DNA from: Salinarimonadaceae bacterium
GTDB taxonomy: Bacteria; Pseudomonadota; Alphaproteobacteria; Rhizobiales; Beijerinckiaceae
Direction of reading: 5' to 3'
Assembly: GCA_007693435.1 (NCBI GenBank)
Contig: REDO01000084.1
Coordinates: 1 to 48,188 of the forward strand
DNA length: 48,188 bases
Below, piece by piece: positions 1 to 9,041 of the stretch; position 1 is the first letter of the stretch, and every line of letters begins with the position of its first letter. Made by a program: the position numbers and the translations under genes. Below the pieces are notes generated by a model. It was given only the letters and a program-made list of their open reading frames with translations. It was not told the origin of the DNA and made no database searches.

Positions 1-51
1 CATGGCAACCGTCTCGCCGATTGCGGCGGGGCGAGCGGGAGCGTCGCGGCT

Positions 52-783
52 TTAGAGCGCGGGTCCCTTGGCGGCGCCGAGAATTCTGCCCGGCCGGCCG
101 TCGTGGCGGCGCTGGAGCAGCACGACATAGGCGTCGGACAACCCGGCGCGTTCGATCGCGAAGCGCGCGGGCCCGCCGCGCCACGCGCCGATGGGCGCGA
201 TGTCGCGCACGACATTGGCGTAATGCGCCACGCGCCCGCGATTCTCGCCCCGGTCGATGCTGACGCTCACGCGCGGCTCGATCGTGAGCAGCCAGAGTTC
301 TCCCGCGCCTTCCGCGCCTTCCCCGATCTCGACAGTGAGGCGCGTTCCCTCGCGCTTCGTCGCGAGCGCCACCGGCAGGCGCGCATCTTCCTGCGTCGCC
401 TGGCGCATGGATTGAGCCACGGCCGTCGCGTCGGAGCCGATGCAGGCGAATTCCCCGTTGACGACCATCTGGGGCGTATAGACGGCCCTATCGCCGCGCA
501 GCTTGGCGTAGGCGCGCTGGCGGTTGGAGAATGCCGGACGCGCCAGCGTGTCCTTCCAGCCGAGATAGTCCCAGTAATCCACCGGCAGGGTCAGCGCCAC
601 GAGGTCCGGATCGCCCGCCATTTCCGAGAGCCGCTTGTCCGCCGGCGGGCAGGAGGAGCAGCCCTGGCTCGTGAAAAGCTCGATGACCGCGCGCGGGCTC
701 TGCGCGCCCTCGCCCGCAGTCTGCGCGAGCGCGGGGGCGCCTGCAAGGGCGAGAAGGGCGGCGAAGGCGATCGATCGCATCAT
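52..783 (-). CDS. DUF1223 family secreted thioredoxin-fold protein
   Basis: A 243-residue protein with an N-terminal signal peptide (about residues 1-21, ending ALAQ) followed by ELFTSQGCSSCPPADK, a thioredoxin-like CxxC (C42, C45) that marks the DUF1223 family. The conserved middle (LPVDYWDYLGWKD, YTPQMVVNG) also fits this family. The fold suggests a periplasmic thiol protein; no substrate is known. The ATG start has AAAGGT about 6 bases upstream; a second ATG follows directly. It is the last gene of the minus-strand series in this window, 60 bp after the acyltransferase gene. Bases 1-51 hold no recognisable gene; a CAT at 1-3 could be the start of a further minus-strand gene outside the window. 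The family call is confident, the function is open. Confidence 0.85.
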   Translation of the reverse strand: MMRSIAFAALLALAGAPALAQTAGEGAQSPRAVIELFTSQGCSSCPPADKRLSEMAGDPDLVALTLPVDYWDYLGWKDTLARPAFSNRQRAYAKLRGDRAVYTPQMVVNGEFACIGSDATAVAQSMRQATQEDARLPVALATKREGTRLTVEIGEGAEGAGELWLLTIEPRVSVSIDRGENRGRVAHYANVVRDIAPIGAWRGGPARFAIERAGLSDAYVVLLQRRHDGRPGRILGAAKGPAL

Positions 784-843
784 GACGACCTTTTCAAACC
801 ACGAATTCGGGGGCTGCGGGAAATCACGTTGCCGCGAACCTGC

Positions 844-1830
844 TCAGGGCGCGCCATCGGGCTTCTCCGCTTCGGGGTTCGCGGCGTCGAGTCTTTCGCC
901 CGTGAAGCGCGGGCGCCAGCGGCGATGCATCCACAGCCATTGCTCGGGGTTCTCGCGCACCCAGCCCTCGACGACGCGGCTCATGGCCTGCATCGCGCCG
1001 GGGACGTCGATCTCGCCCTTCTCGTCGCGCGGCAGGTCGAGGGGCGGGGTCAGCTCCAGCCGGAAGCGACGGCCGGGCAGACGCACCACGCGCACGCCGT
1101 GCACCGGGCAATCGAAGCGTTTGGCGAATTTCGCCAGGATCGGATTGGTCAGGGCCGGGCGGCCCATGAAATCGACGATCACGCCGCGCGTGAAATGCTG
1201 GTCGATGAGCATGCCCAGATGCCCGCCGCGTTCGAGCACGCCCTGCATGGCGAAGGCCGCGCCCTGCCGCGCCGCTTCGAGCCCGCCCATGGTCTGGCTG
1301 CGGATCTCGTGGACGATGCGCGCCACGCCTGCCGCGTTCGGCGCCCGGAAGACGGCCGTCGCCTCGAGCCCGTAGCGTGCGGCGCAGATCGCCGGCAGCT
1401 CCCAATTGGCGAAATGGCCGGAGAAGATGATTCCGGGCTTGCCGTCGTCGCGCAGCGCGTCGAAATGGGCCACGCCCTCGACCTCGACGCGACCCTCTCC
1501 GGGCCTTTCCGGATCGAAGTCGAAGATTGTTCCCAGATGGGGGTATTCCGCCGCAGTCCGCCCGAGATTGTCCCAGGCGCCGCGGACGATCCGCCGCACC
1601 TCCTCCTCGGGCATGTCGGGAAAAGCCCGGCGAACGTTGTCGAGCGCCGTGCGGTGTGCGGGGAAGAGCGGGCCGAGATTGCGCGTGAGGAACGCCCCGA
1701 GATCGGCCGAACGGTCGGGGCCGATCATGCGCGCGAAGGCGAAGACGGCGCGCACGAGGCCCGCCGCGGCGAAGTCGATGGCGCGCAAGGCCGCGCGTAG
1801 CAAGCGGAGACGCCAGCCGGTCAAGCTCAC
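844..1830 (-). CDS. LpxL/HtrB-family lysophospholipid or lipid A acyltransferase
   Basis: A 328-residue member of the HtrB/LpxL (LPLAT) family, which transfers an acyl chain onto a lipid A precursor or a related lipid at the inner membrane. A hydrophobic N-terminal segment (about 15-36) serves as membrane anchor. The catalytic HX4E motif is visible in SGHFANWEL (H139, E144), and the later ML-IDQ-F--G block and the C-terminal ENPEQWLWMHRRW block are typical of the family. The start is GTG with AAAGGA 6 bases upstream. It lies 65 bp downstream of the M16 peptidase gene, away from the core lpx genes. Whether the acceptor is lipid A or an ornithine/phospho-lipid cannot be decided here. Confidence 0.88.
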   Translation of the reverse strand: MSLTGWRLRLLRAALRAIDFAAAGLVRAVFAFARMIGPDRSADLGAFLTRNLGPLFPAHRTALDNVRRAFPDMPEEEVRRIVRGAWDNLGRTAAEYPHLGTIFDFDPERPGEGRVEVEGVAHFDALRDDGKPGIIFSGHFANWELPAICAARYGLEATAVFRAPNAAGVARIVHEIRSQTMGGLEAARQGAAFAMQGVLERGGHLGMLIDQHFTRGVIVDFMGRPALTNPILAKFAKRFDCPVHGVRVVRLPGRRFRLELTPPLDLPRDEKGEIDVPGAMQAMSRVVEGWVRENPEQWLWMHRRWRPRFTGERLDAANPEAEKPDGAP

Positions 1831-1895
1831 TTCTTTCCTTTGGATCGGAGGGTCATGGCGAGAACGGCTTCTGTTCGGTCATGGCGGGGCTGCGG

Positions 1896-3170
1896 TCAAG
1901 CCTGCGCCGCGACGCGCGCGGCGATCTCTTTGAGCGGAGGCGCGCCGGCGACCGGGCCGATCGCGGCGAAGGCAGGCGCGCTCTTCAAGAGCGCGCGCCC
2001 CGCCGCGCGGGCCTCCTCGACGCCGACGGCCTCCACCTTCGCGACGAGCTCCGAGACGGGCACGATCCGCCCCCAGGCGAGAAGCTGGCGGGCGATGCGC
2101 TCGATGCGACCGCCCGGAGTCTCCAGCGCTGCGAGGAGGCCGACCTTCATCTGCGCCCGGGCGCGGGCGACCTCGTCCTCGCCCAGATCGCGCGCGGTCG
2201 CGCCGAGCGCGGCGATCGCCACGTCGAGGAACTGGGCGATGTCCTTTCCCGCGACGCCCGCGCCGACGCCGAAGACGCCGGTGTCGGAGAAGGGCCAGTG
2301 GAAGGCGTCGACGGAATAGGCGAGCCCGCGCTTCTCGCGCACCTCCTGCCAGAGTCGGGATGACAGCGAGCCGCCGAAAGCCTGCGCGAAAATCTGCGTC
2401 GCGTAGTAATCGGGGTCGCGGAAGGAGCGTCCTTCCAGACCCAGCACGAGATTGGCCTGTTCGTGGCGTCGCCGCCGCCGCGTGTCGCCGCCGCGATAGA
2501 GGGCCTGGGCGCAATCGCCGCGGGCCGGATCGGCGAGCGCGCCGAAATGGCGCCGCGCCGCCTCGACCACCCTGCCGTGATCAACCGCGCCCGCCGCCGC
2601 GAGCACCATCCGCCCCGGCGCGCATTCGCGCGCGCAGAAGCTGCGGATCGCGTCGGGCGTGAAGCGCGAGACCGTCTCGGGGCGTCCCAGAATCGGGCGC
2701 CCGATCGCCTGCCCGGCGAAGGCGGTCTCCATGAACAGGTCCGTGACGAGATCGTCGGGGTCGTCCTCGACGGAGGCGATCTCCTGAAGAATCACGCCGC
2801 GCTCACGCTCGAGCTCGCCGGGATCGAAGCTCGAGGCGGTGAGGATGTCGCCGAGCACGTCGAGCGCGACGTCGATGTCCTCGCCCAGCACGCGCGCGGT
2901 GTAGCAGGTGTATTCGACGCCCGTCGCCGCGTTGATGTCGCCGCCGACATTCTCGATATCCTCGGCGATGGCCCGGGCGGAGCGGCGGGCCGTGCCCTTG
3001 AAGGCCATGTGTTCGATGAGATGGCAGAGCCCGTGCTCGTCGTCGCGCTCGTCGCGCGAGCCGGCGCCGCCCCATACGCCGAGCGCGACGGTGGCCACAT
3101 GCTGCATGGCCTCCGTGGCGACGGTGAAGCCGTTCTCAAGAATTGTGACGCGCAGTTCGCCGGGGGTCAT
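1896..3170 (-). CDS. M16 zinc peptidase (mitochondrial processing peptidase-like)
   Basis: A 424-residue M16 family peptidase similar to the beta subunit of the mitochondrial processing peptidase and to bacterial PqqL/YmxG-type proteins. The inverted zinc motif HxxEH is present (H50, E53, H54 in HLIEHMAFKGT), with the third ligand expected 76 residues later at E130 in GVILQEI. The C-terminal inactive half carries the usual glycine-rich loop (QAFGGSLSSRLWQEVREKRGLAY). The ATG at 3170 was chosen because family similarity begins at MTPGELRVTILENG; an open frame continues upstream into thrC. It begins 5 bp after the thrC stop, so the two are very likely co-transcribed. thrC followed by this peptidase is a recurring pair in alphaproteobacteria. 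Confidence 0.93.
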   Translation of the reverse strand: MTPGELRVTILENGFTVATEAMQHVATVALGVWGGAGSRDERDDEHGLCHLIEHMAFKGTARRSARAIAEDIENVGGDINAATGVEYTCYTARVLGEDIDVALDVLGDILTASSFDPGELERERGVILQEIASVEDDPDDLVTDLFMETAFAGQAIGRPILGRPETVSRFTPDAIRSFCARECAPGRMVLAAAGAVDHGRVVEAARRHFGALADPARGDCAQALYRGGDTRRRRRHEQANLVLGLEGRSFRDPDYYATQIFAQAFGGSLSSRLWQEVREKRGLAYSVDAFHWPFSDTGVFGVGAGVAGKDIAQFLDVAIAALGATARDLGEDEVARARAQMKVGLLAALETPGGRIERIARQLLAWGRIVPVSELVAKVEAVGVEEARAAGRALLKSAPAFAAIGPVAGAPPLKEIAARVAAQA

Positions 3171-3175
3171 TTCAG

Positions 3176-4582
3176 TCAGCCCCCTGCGACGCGCGAGCGC
3201 TCGCGGATGAAGCGCTCGACCGCGCCCTGGTCGGCAGGCGTCACGGTGAAGCACTCCTTGCGCTCGAACAGATCGGCGAGATGGGGCGGCAAAGCGGGGC
3301 TGACGCCGCTCGCGGCCTCGACGGCCTGCGGGAATTTCGCCGGATGGGCGGTGGCGAGCACGACGCGCGGCGTCGCCCGATCGCGCGAAAGCGCCTCGCG
3401 CGCCGCCGCGACGCCGATCGCGGTGTGCGGATCGAGAAGATAGCCGGCCTCCCGCCAGGTCATCCCGATCTCGGCGGCGACCTCGTCCTCGGGAACGGCG
3501 CGGGCGGAAAACTCCTCGCGGATGCGCGCCAGCGGTCCGGGGGCGATGTCGAATGCGCGCGACTGCGCGAGGGAGGCCATCAGGGCGCGGATCGCGCCCG
3601 CGTCGCGGTTATAGGCCTCGAACAGCAGGCGCTCGAAATTCGAGGAGATCTGGATGTCCATCGAGGGCGAGGTGGTGGGGTTCACGCCCCGGATCTCGTA
3701 GCGGCCGCTCGCCAGCGCGCGCGGCAGGATGTCGTTGGCGTTGCTCGCGATCTGGAGATCGGCGATGGGCAGCCCCATGCGCCTCGCCACCCAGCCGGCG
3801 AGAATGTCGCCGAAATTTCCGGTCGGCACGCTGAAGGCGACCTCGCGGTGCGGCGCGCCGAGCGATACGGCCGCGGTGAAGTAATACACCACCTGCGCCG
3901 CGACGCGGGCCCAGTTGATCGAGTTGACGCCCGAAAGCAGCATTTCCTCGCGGAAACGGGCGTTGTTGAACAGGCCCTTCACGATGGCCTGGCAATCGTC
4001 GAACGTGCCTTCGAGCGCGATGGCGTGGACGTTGCCGGCGCCCACAGTCGTCATCTGCCGGCGCTGCACGTCGGAGACGCGGCCGTGCGGATAGAGGATG
4101 AACACGTCGACCTGCGAGAGCCCGCCGAAAGCCTCGACGGCGGCGGACCCCGTATCGCCGGAAGTGGCCCCGACGATCGTCGCGCGCTTGCCGCTCTTTT
4201 TCAGCACGTGATCCATCAGCCGCCCGAGCAACTGCATCGCCACGTCCTTGAAGGCGAGCGTCGGGCCGTGAAACAGCTCCAGGACGAAGAGATTGTCGTC
4301 GATCTGCGTCAGCGGGCAGGTCGCCGGATGGCGGAAGCAGGAATAGGCCTGCTCGACCATGGCGATGAAATCGTCGTCGGGGATGTCGCCCTCTATGAGA
4401 CGCCCGAGCACGTCCCTGGCCACGTCGGCGTAGCGGCGGCCGGCGTAATCCGCGATGTCGTCCCGGCCGATCAGCGGATAATCCTGCGGGACGTAGAGGC
4501 CGCCGTCCCGGGCGAGACCGGCCAGAAGGGCCTCGGTGAAGCCGATCGCGGGCGCCTCCCCGCGGGTCGAGATGTGCAGCAC
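3176..4582 (-). CDS. thrC: threonine synthase
   Basis: PLP-dependent threonine synthase, the last step of threonine biosynthesis (O-phosphohomoserine to threonine and phosphate), cytosolic. The protein of 468 residues has the long-form (class I) layout: N-terminal STRGEAPA-GF--ALL-GLA-DGGLYVP, the PLP lysine in GPTLAFKD (K112 counted from the GTG), and the phosphate-binding GATSGDTGSAA and SVPTGNFGD blocks. The GTG at 4582 is preferred because the conserved N-terminus starts with LHISTRG and a GAGGAC lies 7-8 bases upstream; an in-frame ATG at 4612 with its own GAGGGG would add 10 residues and cannot be excluded. It lies 114 bp downstream of tsaE/amgK. Confidence 0.95.
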   Translation of the reverse strand: MLHISTRGEAPAIGFTEALLAGLARDGGLYVPQDYPLIGRDDIADYAGRRYADVARDVLGRLIEGDIPDDDFIAMVEQAYSCFRHPATCPLTQIDDNLFVLELFHGPTLAFKDVAMQLLGRLMDHVLKKSGKRATIVGATSGDTGSAAVEAFGGLSQVDVFILYPHGRVSDVQRRQMTTVGAGNVHAIALEGTFDDCQAIVKGLFNNARFREEMLLSGVNSINWARVAAQVVYYFTAAVSLGAPHREVAFSVPTGNFGDILAGWVARRMGLPIADLQIASNANDILPRALASGRYEIRGVNPTTSPSMDIQISSNFERLLFEAYNRDAGAIRALMASLAQSRAFDIAPGPLARIREEFSARAVPEDEVAAEIGMTWREAGYLLDPHTAIGVAAAREALSRDRATPRVVLATAHPAKFPQAVEAASGVSPALPPHLADLFERKECFTVTPADQGAVERFIRERSRVAGG

Positions 4583-4696
4583 TGTTCCGTCGTCCTCGCC
4601 TGATAGCAGCAACGCCCCTCACGTCGGGCCGGAGCGCGGCGGACCATAGGCGCGAAGCCTGCGCGCGGCAAGGCGTTCCGGGAGCGCCGGACGGAC

Positions 4697-6271
4697 TCAG
4701 CCGAAGATGCGCGGCGCGTGCGTCTCGAACCATGTCCGCAGACGCGATAGCGCCGGATGGCCGAGATTGCGGGCGAGATAGGCCTCGATGCGCGGCAGAT
4801 GGCGCAGATAGTCCGGTTTGCCGTCGCGCCTGTCGAGCCGAGCGAAGATCCCGCAGATCTTCGTGGCGCGCTGCGCGCCCATGATCGCGTAACTGCCTGC
4901 GAAGGCCGGCAGGTCGAATTCCGGCTCCGCCGCCTTGCGTTCGCGCAGATAGAGCGAGAGAAGCCGCAATTCGAGCGCCTGCGGCGCGTCGACCCGCGCG
5001 TCCTGGAGGAGGGAGACCAGATCGTAGGACGGGGGACCGATCACGGCGTCCTGGAAGTCGATGACCCCGACGCGGGCGATCCCCTCCCGTTCGGGCAGCC
5101 AGATCAGGTTGGGCGAGTGGTAGTCGCGCAGCGTCCAGGTTTTCGGCCCGGCCAGTACAGGCTCCAGCGTTTCCGCCCAGGCGTTGAGTAACTCCGCCCG
5201 CGCGGCGCCTGTTGCCGTCGCGCCGACGACGTGCCTCAGATACCAGTCGAGAAACAATTCGACCTCGATGAGCATCGCCTGCGCATCGAATGGCGGGAGA
5301 ACGTGCTCGACGTCCTCGGCCACCGGCAGCACGTGCGGCAGCGGCGTTTGGTGCACCTTCGCGAGAAGTCGCACCGCCTCGGCGTAGCGTTCCTCGACGG
5401 GCCCGTTTTCGTCGATGACGGGTTCGGAGCCGAGATCCTCGAGGAGCAGGAGACCGACGTCGAGATCCTCTCCGAGGATGCGCGGGGCCGAAAGCGAGAG
5501 CGCCCGAAGGCCCCGATCGACCGCGACGAAGGCGTGGATGCTCTCGGCGAGGCGCGCGAGATCGCTGTATGAGCGGCCCATGCGGATCGGCGGGCCGTCG
5601 GGCCGGCGCGGGGAGATCATCAGCACGGCGGTCGCGCCGTCCGGCTTCGTCAGCCGCTCATAGGCGCGGCTCGAGGCGTCGCCTGTCATCGGCGTGCGCG
5701 CGGCGCGGCTCCAGCCGCTGCGTTCGAGCAGCGCCTTGAGCGCGCGGGCGCGGGTGACTCGCTCGCCGAACGCGCCCTTGCCGACGAGGATCGCGACGCG
5801 CCCGTCGCCCTCTTCGGGCGTGATGATCTCGAGCGTGATCTCGAGCCGCGAGGGATCGAGCGCGGACGCGGCCCGGTCGGGCCATTCCACCAGCGTGATC
5901 GCGTCCTCGATCGCCTCGTCCCAGCCCATCTCCAGCAATTCGCCGGCGCCGGATATGCGGTAGAAATCGGCATGGACGACGCTCGCGAGCGGCGTTTCGT
6001 AGACCTGCATGAGGGTGTAGGTCGGGCTCGGGGCTTCGAGGCCGGGATCGCCCGAGAGCGCGCGCAGGATCGCGCGCGCCAGCGTCGTCTTGCCCGAGCC
6101 CAGACCGCCGGAGAGCGTCACGAGGTCGCCAGGCCGCAACTCGTCGGCGATGAAACGCGCGAGCTCCTCCATCGCCGCCTCGTCGGCCAGCGTCAGCTCC
6201 CAGACGGGGAGATGCGGATCGGGACCGGGCGGCAAAGCGCTCAGGCCCTCTTCGCCGGATTGCTCGGCCAT
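4697..6271 (-). CDS. tsaE: fusion of tRNA t6A ATPase TsaE with an AmgK-like sugar kinase
   Basis: A 524-residue two-domain protein. Residues about 30-180 are TsaE, the P-loop ATPase of the complex that makes N6-threonylcarbamoyladenosine at tRNA position 37: Walker A GGLGSGKTT (55-63), SPTYTLMQVY (82-91) and HADFYRI (100-106). Residues about 190-524 form an aminoglycoside-phosphotransferase-fold kinase with catalytic loop RDYHSPN (D383, N388) and metal-binding IDFQD (D405), like AmgK, the anomeric kinase for N-acetylmuramate/N-acetylglucosamine in cell-wall recycling. This fusion is common in alphaproteobacteria. The start has AGGAAGGGA upstream. It follows the divL stop by 20 bp. The usual next gene, the uridylyltransferase murU, is absent; thrC follows instead. 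Kinase substrate is inferred from the family. Confidence 0.92.
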   Translation of the reverse strand: MAEQSGEEGLSALPPGPDPHLPVWELTLADEAAMEELARFIADELRPGDLVTLSGGLGSGKTTLARAILRALSGDPGLEAPSPTYTLMQVYETPLASVVHADFYRISGAGELLEMGWDEAIEDAITLVEWPDRAASALDPSRLEITLEIITPEEGDGRVAILVGKGAFGERVTRARALKALLERSGWSRAARTPMTGDASSRAYERLTKPDGATAVLMISPRRPDGPPIRMGRSYSDLARLAESIHAFVAVDRGLRALSLSAPRILGEDLDVGLLLLEDLGSEPVIDENGPVEERYAEAVRLLAKVHQTPLPHVLPVAEDVEHVLPPFDAQAMLIEVELFLDWYLRHVVGATATGAARAELLNAWAETLEPVLAGPKTWTLRDYHSPNLIWLPEREGIARVGVIDFQDAVIGPPSYDLVSLLQDARVDAPQALELRLLSLYLRERKAAEPEFDLPAFAGSYAIMGAQRATKICGIFARLDRRDGKPDYLRHLPRIEAYLARNLGHPALSRLRTWFETHAPRIFG

Positions 6272-6291
6272 GGCTCGTCCCTTCCTGCGTT

Positions 6292-8841
6292 CTATTCGGC
6301 GGCGAGGCGACGCGGCCCTTCGGCCGGGAAGGCGCAGGTGACGGTCGTGCCCGAGCCGGGCGCCGATTCGAGGTTCACCCGCCCACCATGCAGCTCGACG
6401 AAGGAGCGCACCATGGACAGGCCGAGCCCCACGCCGCGATGGCTCGAACCGCGCGTATGGCTCTCGAAGCGTTCGAAGACGCGATCCGCCACGTCTTCGG
6501 GGATGCCCCGGCCCCGGTCGGTGACCGTGAACAGCACCTCTTCGCCCTCACGGCGCGCCGTGATCGTGACGCGTTCGCCCGGCTCCGAGAAGCCGATGGC
6601 GTTGGAGAGCAGGTTGAACAGCACCTGCCGCACGCGTTTGCCGTCGGCCCGGAAGGACCCGACGCCGGCGGGCGCGTCGACCACGAGATCGAGCCGCGCC
6701 TCGGCGATCCGGTCCTCGAGGCCGCGAATGGCCGCGTCGATCGTCTCGCGCACATCGACGTCCTCCGGCGACAATTCGAGCGAGCCCGTATCGATCGATG
6801 CGAGGTCGAGGATGTCGTTGATGATGGCGAGAAGCGCGCCCGAGGAGCGCATGATATGGCCGGCGTATTCGCGCTGGCGCGCGTTGAGCTCGCCGACCGT
6901 CTCGTCGCCGAGCAACTGGGCGAAGCCGATGATCGTGGTCAGCGGCGAGCGCAATTCGTAGGAGACGTGATGCACGAATTCGTCGCGCAGCTGCGCCGCG
7001 CGCTCCAGCGCGTCGTTCTTCTCGGTCAGCGCGCGCTCGACGTTCACGCTCGCGGTCACGTCGATGAAGGTGAGGAGCGTGGCGCCGTCGGGCAGGGGCT
7101 GGCCGGCGCAATCGAGCACGATCCCGTCACGGCGCTCCATGCGCAGGGAGATTCCGGAGCGGCTCTCGGCGGCGCCGGAAATCGCCGTGCGGATCTCGTT
7201 CCAGGGTTCTTCGGCGGGGGCGTTGCGCAGGCAATGGGCGATGACCGCATCGATATGGGGATTTTCGTCGATGGTGGTCTCCGGCATGCGCCACAGGCGC
7301 GCGAAGGCGCGGTTGGCGAGTCTGAGCCTTCCGTCGGGGCCGAACACTGCGACGCCTTCCGCGAGCGTGTCGAGCGTCTCGCCCTGCACGCGCCTGACCG
7401 CGTTGAGGCTCGATTCGAGCTGGATGTTCTCGCTCACGTCGTCGAACAGATAGGTCAGGCCGCCGCGTGGGTCGGGGTTGGCGACGACGCGCAACACCCG
7501 CCCGTCGGGAAGGTGCCACCAGGTCTCTCGCGGCTCGATGCTGCGATAGGCGCCGAGAACGTCCGCCTTCCAGCTCTTGAAATCCGCCTGTTCGGGCAGT
7601 TTGCGCAGGCTGCGCAGCCGGTCGAGGATCTCGCCGTCGGTGGGGCCGCTCTCGAGGAAGGGCTGGTCGAGCTTCCACAGCAATCGGTAGGACGTGTTGT
7701 GGAAGACGAGCCTCTGGCGCGCGTCGAAGATCGCGACCGCCGTCGGCAACTGGTCGAGCGTGCGGACATGCGCCTCCATCTGACGGTTGAGGTCGGCGCG
7801 CATCTCCTCGACTTCGGACACGTCGACGGCGACGCCGGCGGCTCCGCCGGGGGAGGGGGTCTCGGTCACGTCCAGCATGCGCCGGGCGCCCGCCACGACG
7901 GCTGCGAGGCGCGCGGTGAAGCGCTTGCCCTCCTTGCGATGCGCGGCGGCTTTTTCGCGCGCGGGCTTGTCGAGCAGTTCGAGCTTGCGCAGGCGCGCGT
8001 CATCGACGTCCCTGGCTTCGACGGCGGCGAGATAGGCCGCGTTCGCCCAGGCGATGCGCCCCTCGGCGTCGCGCAGCCAGACGGGCTGATCGACCACGTC
8101 GAGGAGGGCGCGCAGCTTGTCGAGATCCCCGCGCATGCGCGACAGGTCCCGCCTGATCTGCATGAGATCGGCGCGCTCGCCCGTGACGTCGCGCAGGCGC
8201 AGGATGGCCCGCCCGCCTAGCGCGCGCCCCTCGGCGTCCACGAAGCGCTCGCCGTTCGCCTTGAGGGTCGTGCGGAAGCCCTCGCCACGCTCCCGCAGCC
8301 GCGCGATGGAGCCCTCTATCGCCGCCGCGTCCGCGGGCGTGAGCCACGATCCGAAGGCGAGGATGCGTCTGGCGCCGACGCCGCCTCCCAGAGCGGAGGG
8401 GTCGCCCTCGATGCGCGGCTCGGCGTCCCGGCCGTCCCAGCAGACGACGATCTGGCTCTCGGCTCCGACGAGAATCTCGGCCCGGTCGTGCGCGCCGCGC
8501 AGTTCGGCGAGTTCGTCGCGCATGGCGCGTTCGCGGGCCGCCCAGCGGCGCTGTTCGATGCGGTAGAAGACCGCGGTCGTGGCCACGAAGATCGCGGCGC
8601 CCGCCACGAAGGCGAAGGTGAAGGCGTTGAGCGGATCGACGAGGCCGGCGAGCCCGGAAGGCCCGCCTTCACTTGCGGTTTCCTGCGCCATGGCGAGGCC
8701 GGCCGGCGCGGCCGCGAAGATGGCTGCCGATACGGCGGCGAGGCTGGCGCCCGCCAGGAAAGGCCCCGACAGACGCCCCCGCGGCGCAGGCGCGCCGCCC
8801 TCGCCGTTCGTTTCGCCCCCCGCCTCGTCCGGAACCGTCAC
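6292..8841 (-). CDS. divL: DivL-like PAS-domain kinase with tyrosine at the phospho-acceptor site
   Basis: An 849-residue membrane sensor-kinase homologue. Two hydrophobic helices (about 27-51 and 73-93) anchor it; PAS-like segments follow (around 245-345, 350-450 and 480-590), then a HisKA-like helix and an HATPase_c domain (N-box N747, VTDRGRGIP, GVGLGLSMVRSF). The H-box reads HHVSYELRSPLTTI: where kinases have the phosphorylated histidine (S-H-E-L-R), this has Y628, encoded TAC at 6958-6960. This is the hallmark of DivL of Caulobacter, which binds phosphorylated DivK and controls CckA and thereby CtrA. GTG start with GAGGAG upstream. Gene order divL then tsaE is conserved in the class. A CtrA-like box lies at 8944-8959. 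Membrane topology and PAS limits are approximate. Confidence 0.88.
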   Translation of the reverse strand: MTVPDEAGGETNGEGGAPAPRGRLSGPFLAGASLAAVSAAIFAAAPAGLAMAQETASEGGPSGLAGLVDPLNAFTFAFVAGAAIFVATTAVFYRIEQRRWAARERAMRDELAELRGAHDRAEILVGAESQIVVCWDGRDAEPRIEGDPSALGGGVGARRILAFGSWLTPADAAAIEGSIARLRERGEGFRTTLKANGERFVDAEGRALGGRAILRLRDVTGERADLMQIRRDLSRMRGDLDKLRALLDVVDQPVWLRDAEGRIAWANAAYLAAVEARDVDDARLRKLELLDKPAREKAAAHRKEGKRFTARLAAVVAGARRMLDVTETPSPGGAAGVAVDVSEVEEMRADLNRQMEAHVRTLDQLPTAVAIFDARQRLVFHNTSYRLLWKLDQPFLESGPTDGEILDRLRSLRKLPEQADFKSWKADVLGAYRSIEPRETWWHLPDGRVLRVVANPDPRGGLTYLFDDVSENIQLESSLNAVRRVQGETLDTLAEGVAVFGPDGRLRLANRAFARLWRMPETTIDENPHIDAVIAHCLRNAPAEEPWNEIRTAISGAAESRSGISLRMERRDGIVLDCAGQPLPDGATLLTFIDVTASVNVERALTEKNDALERAAQLRDEFVHHVSYELRSPLTTIIGFAQLLGDETVGELNARQREYAGHIMRSSGALLAIINDILDLASIDTGSLELSPEDVDVRETIDAAIRGLEDRIAEARLDLVVDAPAGVGSFRADGKRVRQVLFNLLSNAIGFSEPGERVTITARREGEEVLFTVTDRGRGIPEDVADRVFERFESHTRGSSHRGVGLGLSMVRSFVELHGGRVNLESAPGSGTTVTCAFPAEGPRRLAAE

Positions 8842-8943
8842 CCCCGCCGCTCCTCGCTAGCTCGATGCCGGCGCCGCCGCGTGGGCGGCGTCCCGACCGA
8901 ATCATGCACACTGTAATCCGGCTATGACTCCGCCGGGAAGACG

Positions 8944-8959
8944 GTAAACGCCCGGTTAA
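8944..8959 (-). promoter_or_regulatory. CtrA-like box upstream of divL
   Basis: Read on the minus strand the site is TTAA, seven bases, TTTAC, one mismatch from the CtrA consensus TTAA-N7-TTAAC. It lies about 100 bp upstream of the divL start and 83 bp upstream of the phosphatase start, between the two divergent genes. A regulatory role is inferred; a single near-match can arise by chance. Confidence 0.4.
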
Positions 8960-9041
8960 GGCTCATCCCAAGGGTTGCGCCGTTGCCTTGGGGCGCATGG
9001 GCTGCTATCCGCGCCGGGCCGGTCAGAATTCAGGGGCCTTC

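Noticed and set aside
1-51. Start of a minus-strand gene leaving the window at base 3
   Set aside because: Only an ATG and a weak ribosome-like GAGACGG can be seen; nothing of the protein is available.
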